DNA of 64,000 nt from an uncultured Bacteroidales bacterium. Its GTDB lineage: Bacteria > Bacteroidota > Bacteroidia > Bacteroidales > FEN-979. Position numbers and translations under genes: made by a program. Positions within the stretch are counted from its first letter, which is position 1. Every line of letters starts with the position of its first letter. The DNA lies in the NCBI GenBank assembly GCA_903945175.1, contig CAJAUM010000052.1, positions 85,859 through 149,858 on the forward strand, given 5' to 3'. The notes beneath the pieces were generated by a model. It did not search any database and had not been told where the DNA came from. It was given only the letters and a program-made list of their open reading frames with translations. This document shows, in pieces, positions 51,424 through 60,800 of this stretch.

Positions 51424-54400
51424 TTAATCCCGAGCGCACCTCACCGGGAACGCATTGGCTTTGAACGCCGGGTAATATGAAACGCTGTAATTAAAGTTAT
51501 TGAGTCCCCGGGCAACTGCAGTGCTAAGGTTTAAAGATTCAGAAGTCCAGAACATGGTGGCAGTCACCGGATCTGATCCAAAGGACCAGCTCTTATTTTG
51601 GTAGAGAATTCCTTCAAGCAGGCCGTTAAAACCATCCTGGATATTTGGATCTTTCAGGTACCCACCTGCAATGGCATTGCCTTCTAAAGCCAGAATCAAA
51701 GCATCCCACTCTGCAGAAGAGGGCAGGTGCCAACCCGGGGGACAAAGATCCTGGTTCGTGCTGATTTCCTGATATTCCATGATTTCATCCCACTGGTAAT
51801 ATCCACCCGACCGGGCACACTGGGCTTCGAGGTTGTCCTTGCAATATTTCTCAAGAATGCAGTTGTCGGTTTGCAACTGGCTCTGATTGGTATAATCACC
51901 GTAATTGAGATTGGCCGCCATCCAGCACCGGGTATTGGCCCCTGTTCCGGCAAGAAAAGTAGGATAGATCCGGTCGTCACGATAATCCTTGAGCGTTCCG
52001 GGACAGGCGGTATTGGCATTGGAGGCAAACACTGCGATCGTGATGCTTTGTTCATCGGAACATCCCTGGATGTTGGTGTAGTTGTAGGTGATGGAATAAT
52101 CATTTCCGATAACCGCACTGCCCCCTGTCACTGCACTACTGGCAGGATCAAAGATATAATTCCCCGGTGAAGTCATTGTAACCCCGGTCCCGGAATAAAC
52201 CCCTCCGTTGCCCAGCGGTTTACCCCCCTTCAGCAGGATGGGCTTTCCGTTCTTTGTCGTTTTGATGGTGTTACAAACCGGGAATTCCACCGTTGGCTTC
52301 GGTTTAACATTGATGGAAAAGGACGGTGACAGCGCTCCGCTGCCACAACTGTTCCGTCCGGAAACAGTGAGGACACCTGATGTAGCGGTGGAGGAAAAAT
52401 CGAGGAGCTGATCAGGACCGTTCACGAAGGGGGAAATGCCGGTCCCGGTGTAGGACCAGATGTAATCCGTTGCATTGGCAATGGCGTTGATGCTGTATGG
52501 CACATCGTTCTGCCGCTGGCAAATATCAGCTCCGGATGCACTTACAATTAGGGATGACGGACCTGGCAGGGGATTGATGGTGACAGGCAGGGTGGATGGA
52601 GTCCCATAGTTGCATTCCGCATTGAATCCACGCACGGTGAAGTTTCCTGAAACAGCTGTATTGGTAATGAGACACGTGATCTGGTTTGTGCCTGGACCAC
52701 TGGAAATGGTCACCCCCGACGGAACAGTCCAGTCGTAATTAGACACAAATAAAAGAGGGCTTATCGAATAAATAACCGAGGATGGTCCCTGGCAGAGGGA
52801 GACAGATCCGCTGATCGGCCCGGCTGGCTGGGGATTGGGATGAATGTTCATCGGCAATGTGGAAACGGCTCCGTCGCCGCAGTATAGGCTGTGGCCCTTC
52901 ACGGTGATATTCCCGGATGCAGCGGAGGTGGTGAAGTTAACGGTAATGGAGTTGGAGTTGCTGCTCCCTGCGATGGAGGCGCCCGTGGGTATGGTCCAGA
53001 TATATTCGTCAGCCCCTGGAATGACCGGAACCGAAAAGACCATCGCACTGGCAGGCGTGCAAATGGTTGGCTGTCCGCTGATGACACCGGCCGGTCCGGG
53101 CGTTGTGCCGACATCGATCCAGGTATTTGCCATAACTGTCTGGCCACAGGCATCGGTAACGGTAACCGAATAGGGATGATGCCCGGGACCCGGTGTGATT
53201 GTGATGGATGGGGTAATAGAACCATCACTCCAGAGGTAATGATAGGTGTTGGACGGTATAAAAACCTGTCCTCCGGTTGCTGAGGCCGTCAGGGTGGCCG
53301 AACCACCGGAACAAATGGTCTTCGAAGGCGCTGTCACCGACAAAATGTCATTGTATTTAATTGTAAATGAGCTGGAAACCTCACTTATAACAGAACAGCT
53401 TGTGACGGATGCCTTGATGATCAAGGTTTTATCCGGGCCGGGGATGGCAGCTTGAACGGCCTCAATATGCATGGGTGTGGTCTGGAGTTGTCCGGCCGCC
53501 AGGATGATCTGGGTTGGAAACGGGTTTGGCAGGATGTCGGCCTGGGTGGCTGTTCCGGAAGGATCGATGGAAAGATTAATGGTTAGATTGGATGGCTGAG
53601 CCTGGGGCACGGTATAGACCAGGTCGGTCGTGCTGCAGCCCGGAACCAAAATCTGGCCGGTCTCCGGGTTTGAAAAGTCCAGGCTGGGGGTGATGTTGGT
53701 GCTGGAAAAACTGTTTTTTTTGAGGAAAACTTTAGAATCGAATACGTGGTCTACAGCATCACCAATGGCAAATTTCATATGGTAAAGTTGCCCACATTGA
53801 ACCGGATAGCTTGCAGTAAAGACATAGGTTAAACGATTCAATGAAAAGTTGTCATATAGCTCGTTCCACCATGAATAAACACCCTTGTCATGGTTTCCGT
53901 TATCTTCAAGACATATGTTATTAATATTCACGTAGTTTGAACCTCCAGGCAATAGAGCTATATTTACAGCATTATTTTCAAATCCTAACCCGCCGGCAAT
54001 GCCCGGACCACTTAAAAATAAACCAAATGCATCGTTGATTGAATTACAATAAAAATCAAATTCAATTGAGGCAAAAACATAATTAAAGCTGACAATATTG
54101 CTTTCAGGTGTAAAGTCAAATTCAAGGACTGCTTTATCGTATATTTGGGCGCCTGCAAGAATTAAAAGGTCAGGGTCACTTAAACCGTATGTATTAGTGG
54201 AGGGATAGTTGGGAGCTGCAGCGTTTTGAACATGGCCAGAAGAAAATAACACTCCTCCCTCAATTCCCAGTTCAGTCGTGGCTGTGCCTGCAGTGGTAAA
54301 AGCACCAATCTGATCAATTGTAGCCGTGGGGCGAAAGGAAGAATTAAGTGAAGCAGGAGAACCATTGAAAGTGGCATTTGAAACCACAACCCCGCTCCCC

Positions 54401-54534
54401 ACCAGGTAGGTTTGTACAAATTGCAAAGGGGTCATGACAATTTCAGATCCGGGAATGACCGTCAACTGCGCGGAAACCCCCAGTGAAATAAAAAATGTAA
54501 GCCAGCCAATAAATAATCCTCTAACAGTATTCAT
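51424..54534 (-). CDS. Large exported choice-of-anchor L / Ig-like / FISUMP protein
   Basis: A 1036-residue secreted protein. It has a signal peptide (1-22), then an N-terminal 'choice-of-anchor L' domain (residues 30-280: GIEGGVLFSSGHVQNA, LSDPDLLILAGA, DKAVLEFDFTPES, VFASIEFDFYCNSINDAFGLFLSGPGI). A run of PKD/Ig-like repeats follows to about 830. The C-terminal about 200 residues are a FISUMP domain (Fibrobacter succinogenes major paralogous domain, PF09603): DYRDDRIYPT, CWMAANLNYG, GGYYQWDEIM, CPPGWHLPSSAEWDAL, FPVRCARD. It has no recognisable type IX sorting domain. It shares its C-terminal domain with the next two genes. Confidence 0.88.
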   Translation of the reverse strand: MNTVRGLFIGWLTFFISLGVSAQLTVIPGSEIVMTPLQFVQTYLVGSGVVVSNATFNGSPASLNSSFRPTATIDQIGAFTTAGTATTELGIEGGVLFSSGHVQNAAAPNYPSTNTYGLSDPDLLILAGAQIYDKAVLEFDFTPESNIVSFNYVFASIEFDFYCNSINDAFGLFLSGPGIAGGLGFENNAVNIALLPGGSNYVNINNICLEDNGNHDKGVYSWWNELYDNFSLNRLTYVFTASYPVQCGQLYHMKFAIGDAVDHVFDSKVFLKKNSFSSTNITPSLDFSNPETGQILVPGCSTTDLVYTVPQAQPSNLTINLSIDPSGTATQADILPNPFPTQIILAAGQLQTTPMHIEAVQAAIPGPDKTLIIKASVTSCSVISEVSSSFTIKYNDILSVTAPSKTICSGGSATLTASATGGQVFIPSNTYHYLWSDGSITPSITITPGPGHHPYSVTVTDACGQTVMANTWIDVGTTPGPAGVISGQPTICTPASAMVFSVPVIPGADEYIWTIPTGASIAGSSNSNSITVNFTTSAASGNITVKGHSLYCGDGAVSTLPMNIHPNPQPAGPISGSVSLCQGPSSVIYSISPLLFVSNYDWTVPSGVTISSGPGTNQITCLITNTAVSGNFTVRGFNAECNYGTPSTLPVTINPLPGPSSLIVSASGADICQRQNDVPYSINAIANATDYIWSYTGTGISPFVNGPDQLLDFSSTATSGVLTVSGRNSCGSGALSPSFSINVKPKPTVEFPVCNTIKTTKNGKPILLKGGKPLGNGGVYSGTGVTMTSPGNYIFDPASSAVTGGSAVIGNDYSITYNYTNIQGCSDEQSITIAVFASNANTACPGTLKDYRDDRIYPTFLAGTGANTRCWMAANLNYGDYTNQSQLQTDNCILEKYCKDNLEAQCARSGGYYQWDEIMEYQEISTNQDLCPPGWHLPSSAEWDALILALEGNAIAGGYLKDPNIQDGFNGLLEGILYQNKSWSFGSDPVTATMFWTSESLNLSTAVARGLNNFNYSVSYYPAFKANAFPVRCARD

Positions 54535-54545
54535 TTTTTCTCTTT

Positions 54546-54589
54546 GTCACGTGTCACGTGTCACGTTTTTTCCTTGTCACGCGTCACGT
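54546..54589. repeat. GTCACGT/GTCACGC composite repeat between two FISUMP genes
   Basis: Three GTCACGT units (54546-54566), a T-rich spacer, then GTCACGC and GTCACGT (54576-54589). It fills the 58-base gap and ends 3 bases before the stop of the next gene. Confidence 0.9.
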
Positions 54590-54592
54590 TTT

Positions 54593-57500
54593 TCAGTCCT
54601 TCACACACCTCACCGGAAAAGCATTCGCCTTGAACGAAGGATAATAGGAAACGCTGTAACTAATATTATTCAAACCACGGGCAACTGCATGGGATATGCC
54701 ACTCGGTGTGGAGGTCCAGAACATGGTTGCAGTTGGACTACCCGTGGTATAAGCCCACAAATTGTTCAGGTAATAAACCCCATTCAGCAAAGCATTAAAA
54801 CTGGCATAGGGATCCTTCAGCGTTCCTCCGGCCATTCCATCACCAGGGGTAACATTGGCCACGGCATTGATCATATCCTGCCATTCCTGTTGCGAAGGTA
54901 CATGCCACCCCGGCGGACAAACGCCCTGGTAACCGGGCCCGGCCGTAGCTTCATACTGGATAAGTTCATCCCACTGGTACAGGCCGCCATAGGCTGTGCA
55001 GTTTGCATCTGTTGATAAACAATATTTTTCAACAAGACAATTGTCGGTTTGGGGCTGGAGAGGAGCATTCAGCTTTGTTCCATAACGCAGGTTTTCAAGC
55101 ATCCAGCAGTTACTTAAAAGGGAGGTCCGGTAAACTTCGTCATCACGGATATCATAAAAAAGCTGACCACAAGAAAAGCCCGAATTTGACCCCATGATGG
55201 TGATGGTTTGCTGGGCTGTTGCCGAACATGCATTGGCGTTAGTGTAGGTATAAAAAATTGTATGCTGACCAATGGTCATGGCGGGATCACCAGGATTAAA
55301 AAGATTTCCGGGGACTGCCGGAGCGGTTGGATCATCAATCCGGTAGATGCCACCTGCCCCCAATGGTTCACCTCCTTTCAAGAGGAAGGGTTTAGCATTT
55401 TTTGTGGTTTTCTGATCATTGCATTGGCTTAGGGAGACCAATGGCATTGGATTTACGGTTATAAAAAAATCGGGAGACCACGTTCCATCTGCACAACTAT
55501 TGATTCCTTTTCCCTTCAGATTCCCGGAAGTCGCATCAGGTGAGAAGTCAATGGAGACTGTATTCCCGTTGTTTGTGATATTGGCGCCAGTTCCGGAATA
55601 GGTCCAGCTGTAGCCGGTGGCATTGGCAACCTCCGGCATGGAGTATATCTGATTGCTCCACGAAGAACAAACTGGTGTAGGTCCCAAAATAGTGCTGGCT
55701 GGCCCGGGAAATGGATTTATAGTAATGTTAAATAAAGGGGAAGACTGCCCCTCGCCACAACCATTCAATCCTTTTACCCTCAGATCCCCTGAGGTTGCAT
55801 TGGGAGCAAAGTCAATGAAAATGGTGTTCCCATTATTCGTGATTGTGGCGCCTGTTCCCGAATAGGTCCAGCTGTAGCCCAATGCATTAACAATAATTGG
55901 TATTGAATACATCTGATGGCTCCAGCCAGTACAAGCGTAGGATGACCCGAGAATCTGATCAGCCGGACCTGGAATTGGGTTAACATTAATAACAACTGTT
56001 TGTGCTGGTCCTGTACAATTATTGAGGGTTGGTGTGATGAAATAGTTAACACTGCCAGCCGTATAAGCATTCAGTATAAGAAGATCTGAAATCATTGTTG
56101 CATTTGAGTTCCCGGTTGGACAAGGGGGAGCAATATTTGTGCAAATTGGATTTGGGGTTGTCCAGCTGAACATCGAACCGGGGGGTGTAGATGAAAGCGA
56201 AAAATTGGTATTCTCTCCAGTGCAGATACTTTTAGTCAGGGGTGGGCTTAATTGTGGAATTGGCTTGATGGTTACTGTCTTTTCAGTGGGAGGGCTGCCT
56301 GTACAACCATTGGGATCAGTGTAGTTTACAAAAATAGTTTTGTCTCCAGGCGTTACCCATTTTAAGGAGATTGAATTGTCTGTCAGCCCCCCCCCGGATA
56401 CCCAAATGGCCCCCGAAGTGATGTATTCCCAGATGTAATTTGATTTTCCACTCTGCGTGGTGAAGGGGACCACCGTACCCGAACAGGCCTCTGGAGAAGG
56501 CGTATTTATCACTGGCACTTCAAATGCTCCTACCGATACGCTTAATGTTCCGGGAGTAATGGCTTCACATCCATTGGAATTTTCATAATTAACTGAAATT
56601 AATTTGGTTCCGGAAGCTGTCCATTTCAAGGTTATCCAATTATCATTGCTGCCTCCTCCAATAATAAGCGAGGCTCCTGTGTAAGTCCAAAGATAATTAC
56701 TACCTCCGGGTCCGGTCGTATAGGTGACTATGTCATTCTGACATGGATTAGCTTTACCATCGATTGTTGGAGTGGGGGGCCTTGGATATACGTTGACTGT
56801 GGTATTTGCAGATATATTGCTCCCATCACAAGTGCCTGCTATGGCATAATAGGTTGTTGTTGTTGCGGGCGAAACTACCAGGTTGTCTCCATAACCTACA
56901 AAAACACCTGCAGGAGGCGGGGCATCTTTATACCAGTTTACCCCGCTGGGATTAAATCTCGTACCTTCATTGGCAGTTGTCCAAACCTGGTAATTCCGAC
57001 CTGTTGCAGTATAAGCTATATTGCCTTCAAGATTGTGAACCCCTTGTGTAGCCCCTTCCGAACTATTTGTGCATTGTGGTTTTTGTTGAATGAAATTTTC
57101 GATCACACTGCTTTGCTCATTTAATACAATCATGAAAGTCCCCCTGTTTTCATTTTGATCTGTGCATTGAAATAATGGACAATCGGCCCAATAAACCACA
57201 AGTTTCCGATTGGGGGCCGTGCCAGTATTGTAATAAAAAACATTCTCTGCAACACCGGCAGCGCCTGGGTACCAATCTTGCCAGGGAGCGAATATGCAAT
57301 TTTTGGGCACATTGGAAGCCTCATTTGGAATGGTTGTAGCTGTATATGTAGTCCACCCTTTTCCTGTCGGATTGGTAAAACCCAGCCATCCATTTGACCC
57401 AACCCAAAAACGATCATACTGCTGATTGAAAAAGCAAAAGGTAAAGCCGATCGGGTAACCATTTATAAGTGATGGACCATTTGCTGGTGCAAAACAGTCG

Positions 57501-57760
57501 TCATGTCCACTGGAAGTACATCCGGTAAAATCAGGATCGATTGGTCTCCCATCCGAGAAAGGAGGATGATCGCTATAGTTAATGATCTCAAATATATAAT
57601 TTGTCGTACCATACCCGCTTCCGGTCATCGTTGCTGTCAATGTAGAAGATTCACCACTACAGAGTTCAGTATTGCCTGTAATAATTATTTGTGTAAATCC
57701 TTGGGCAGTAATGAGTGAAAAAAAAAGGGAAAAAAGCAAAAACCGGATCATAAAAGGCAT
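54593..57760 (-). CDS. Large exported Ig-like / FISUMP protein
   Basis: A 1055-residue secreted protein from the ATG at 57760 (an upstream TTG is possible). The signal peptide ends near AQGFTQ. The N-terminal 280 residues include a bacterial globular part with FWVGSNGWLGFTNPTGKGW and IFAPWQDWYPG. Ig/PKD-like repeats follow, two of which (about 600-760) are near-duplicates sharing SWTYSGTGAxITNNGNT. The C-terminal FISUMP domain runs over the last about 190 residues (DIRDDEVYRTS, CWMLENLRYG, GGLYQWDELIQY, CPPGWHVPSQQEWQDM, FPVRCVKD). Location is probably cell surface. Confidence 0.86.
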   Translation of the reverse strand: MPFMIRFLLFSLFFSLITAQGFTQIIITGNTELCSGESSTLTATMTGSGYGTTNYIFEIINYSDHPPFSDGRPIDPDFTGCTSSGHDDCFAPANGPSLINGYPIGFTFCFFNQQYDRFWVGSNGWLGFTNPTGKGWTTYTATTIPNEASNVPKNCIFAPWQDWYPGAAGVAENVFYYNTGTAPNRKLVVYWADCPLFQCTDQNENRGTFMIVLNEQSSVIENFIQQKPQCTNSSEGATQGVHNLEGNIAYTATGRNYQVWTTANEGTRFNPSGVNWYKDAPPPAGVFVGYGDNLVVSPATTTTYYAIAGTCDGSNISANTTVNVYPRPPTPTIDGKANPCQNDIVTYTTGPGGSNYLWTYTGASLIIGGGSNDNWITLKWTASGTKLISVNYENSNGCEAITPGTLSVSVGAFEVPVINTPSPEACSGTVVPFTTQSGKSNYIWEYITSGAIWVSGGGLTDNSISLKWVTPGDKTIFVNYTDPNGCTGSPPTEKTVTIKPIPQLSPPLTKSICTGENTNFSLSSTPPGSMFSWTTPNPICTNIAPPCPTGNSNATMISDLLILNAYTAGSVNYFITPTLNNCTGPAQTVVINVNPIPGPADQILGSSYACTGWSHQMYSIPIIVNALGYSWTYSGTGATITNNGNTIFIDFAPNATSGDLRVKGLNGCGEGQSSPLFNITINPFPGPASTILGPTPVCSSWSNQIYSMPEVANATGYSWTYSGTGANITNNGNTVSIDFSPDATSGNLKGKGINSCADGTWSPDFFITVNPMPLVSLSQCNDQKTTKNAKPFLLKGGEPLGAGGIYRIDDPTAPAVPGNLFNPGDPAMTIGQHTIFYTYTNANACSATAQQTITIMGSNSGFSCGQLFYDIRDDEVYRTSLLSNCWMLENLRYGTKLNAPLQPQTDNCLVEKYCLSTDANCTAYGGLYQWDELIQYEATAGPGYQGVCPPGWHVPSQQEWQDMINAVANVTPGDGMAGGTLKDPYASFNALLNGVYYLNNLWAYTTGSPTATMFWTSTPSGISHAVARGLNNISYSVSYYPSFKANAFPVRCVKD

Positions 57761-57777
57761 TCTTTCATGCAACGTGA

Positions 57778-57785
57778 CAAAAATA
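57778..57785 (-). promoter_or_regulatory. -7 element TATTTTTG for the middle FISUMP gene
   Basis: Minus-strand TAnnTTTG match 18 bases upstream of the ATG at 57760. Confidence 0.35.
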
Positions 57786-57879
57786 CAACGTGTTTTGTTT
57801 AAAACTTCTTTTTAAATTGTTATTAGGCCACGATTTGGTCATGAATCTTTCATTATTGGTAGATATTGAAACGATAAAT

Positions 57880-60800
57880 TTAATCTTTAACGCATCTTAC
57901 CGGAAATGCATTTGCCCTGGATGCGGGATAATTTGACACGCTGTAATTGATGTTGTTCACCCCCCTGGCCACCATTCGATCAGAGTAGATTGCATCCTGG
58001 GTGGAGGTCCAGAACATGGTCCCGGTGAGAGTTCCTGTGGTGTAAGCCCAAACATTGTCCAGGTAATAAATTCCGTTAACCAGGGCGTCGAAGCCATTGG
58101 TGATGTTCTGGTCTTTGAGATAGCTTCCTGCCAGCCCGTCACCGGGAACACCGGGAAGGTTTACCACTGCGTCGATCAGCTCCGTCCATTCGGCGGAGGA
58201 GGGGATATGCCATCCCGGGGGGCAAACGCCCTGATAGGCAGGCCCGGCGGTAATGCCATACTGGATCAGTTCATCCCATTGGTAAAAACCGCCAAGGTTT
58301 ACGCAAGTTGGATCAGAGGCGAGACAGTTTCGCTCGGCAATGCAGTTGTCGGTTTGGGGCGAGGTTGCTGTTGGGGGAGCATAGCCATAACGAAGATTTT
58401 CGACCATCCAGCATTTTCCAGGCACCAGTGTGGATGAAGTGCGGTAGGAGATCCCGTTGCGTGGATCGGTCATGGTTGATCCGCAGGGAGGATTGAGCCC
58501 GAGTACGGAGATGGTGACCGGGGTTGATGTGGCCGGGCATCCGTACCTGGCCGAGGAGTACTTGTAAGATATATCAAAGGACATGGGCACGCCTACCAAT
58601 GAAGGATCAAAATAGTAGTTGGTGCCATCGAAGGTGAGGGCGGAGGTGGCAGGGGAGATGAGGTACTCTCCCTGCAGGGGTGTGGCGGTAAGCAGCGGGG
58701 AGCCCCCTTTGAGCATAAATTTTTTTGCGCTGCGGCTGGTCACCAGGTCGAAACAGGAAGCCAGCTGGGTGTTGGGTTTTGGATTGATGGTGATGGTAAC
58801 AGGACTGGATGTGGCGGAGCATGCCGGAGTGGTGGCAGAGGTGGTGGCCGTCATGCTGAGCTGTGCTGTTTGAGGCGTGGTTCCGGAAAGTTTCCAGGTG
58901 ATCGCAGCGGGGTTGGCCGTGGCATCAGCAATAACGGCCATGGATGAGGGATTGACCTGCCAGAGGTAAGTTGCAGGAGCGCCCGCATCCATGGTATAAA
59001 GAGATGGGGTCGGATAATCCTGGCAAACCGGGGAGGGTGTTGAAGAGGTGAAGGTGGTAATGGGCAGGGGTTGGATGTTAACATTTGTTGGGGTAGTCCC
59101 GGGGCACCCGAGCGTGTTGGTATAGGTCACATCAATGGATGATGAAGCCGGGGATGTGCCGGATACCCAGTTGACCGAAATGGAATTGACATTGGTTGCC
59201 GGGGGGATGATCGACCCGCCCGAGGTGATGGACCAGTTGCCCTTTTCGGTTCCCTGGAGCTGGTAGGCAGAAGTTGATCCTGCGCAGACACTCCCAGAAC
59301 CTGTAACGATATAGAGCGGTGTTGGATTTACATTGACGGTATAGGATGTCGGAGCAACTGCAGTGCAGCCGTTGGCATTCACATAATTCACCCTGATCCA
59401 TTCGGCAGGGCTGATGGCATTCCAGAGAACCGTTGCAGTGTTCCCTGATGGAGTGAGGATATTGACAGTGGGATTAGATGCTTCCCATGTATATCCACCT
59501 GTCATGCCCGGCTGGGTCGTGTAAGTGTAAGACCGGTTATTGCAGACATTCACATCAGGTGTGACAAGGGAAGGCGTAGGAAGAGGATTGACCGTCACGT
59601 TTTTGGATCCGGGAGTGGTTGTACACCCGTTTGGATCGGTATAGGTTACCCCAATGGTCTTTGTTCCCGTGGTATTCCAGGTGATGGTCACCTCCCAGGG
59701 ATTGGCCCCGGCCACCTTGGTTCCATCCGGTGATACGGTCCAGACATACGATGCAGGAACCATCCCGGCATCAGTGGTAAAGGATTCGGTAACACCAATG
59801 CAGGCCGAAGCGTGTCCCAGCAGGTTGGGGGTGATGAGCGATTGCACCAGGAGGTCTTTTGCATCGGAGGCGGTGCAGCCGTTGGCATCGGTGAGAGTGT
59901 AGATGATGTGATAGGTTCCGGCCCCTGCCGTGGCGGGATTGAAGGTTGTGATGGGCGTTCCGTTCAGGGTATAGGTTCCGCCTGTGGGTGTTCCTCCCGT
60001 GAGGGTGAAAGCAGGAGTGTTGAGGCAGACCGGTGCAAACTGGGCCAGCACCACCGGGGGTAGTTGCAGCACATTGACAGTATGGGTAACAGCATCACCA
60101 AAACATCCTCCGACATTGGGTGTGATGGTATAAACCACGGAGCCCGGGCTGCTGTTGCTGATAAGGGTAAGGGGGCTTACAATGGAGGACCCGGACCCTG
60201 AGGTGGGGCATGTCACGATGTTGGTGCATCCGCCAGTTAAAACCTGCCAGTTGATGGTAGCCCCGGCCAGTCCCGACTGAAGGGTAATATTGGTGGTTTC
60301 CCCGGAACAAAGATTTTCGCTTAGCGTGGAGGGACTGGTGATGTTGGGTTTGGGATCGACGGTAACGACAAGGTTTTTGGTCACCCCGCTACATCCATTG
60401 GCAATGGGAGTAATAGGGTAGGTAACAGTTCCCTGCACTAAATTTGAAACGGATACATTTCCGGTGAGCGGGTTCCCACTGCCTGCAAGTGGCAAAGGCA
60501 ATGCGATGTTTGCCGAACAGGTCGGGGTTGTCCAGGAAAAATTGGCTCCTGGGGGAGAAGATGTTAGCGGGAAACTGAAGGCTACACCGGAACAGGTCCC
60601 ATTTCCAGTCAGACTTGTTGTAAGGTCGGGAATGGGCTGGATGGTTACGGCCAATGTCTTTGTGGGACTTGGACTTGTATTACAGTTCGTATTTGTGCCA
60701 TATACGGTAATATCTCCTGAGGTCGCGTTTGCAGCGAAACTAACCGTAACGGAAGGATCAGATGGAGTTCCCTGGATAATTGTTGCTCCGGTTCCTGTAT

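Noticed and set aside
51727..53283. Long plus-strand frames opposite the first FISUMP gene
   Set aside because: They are shadows of the strongly coding minus strand and have no family features.
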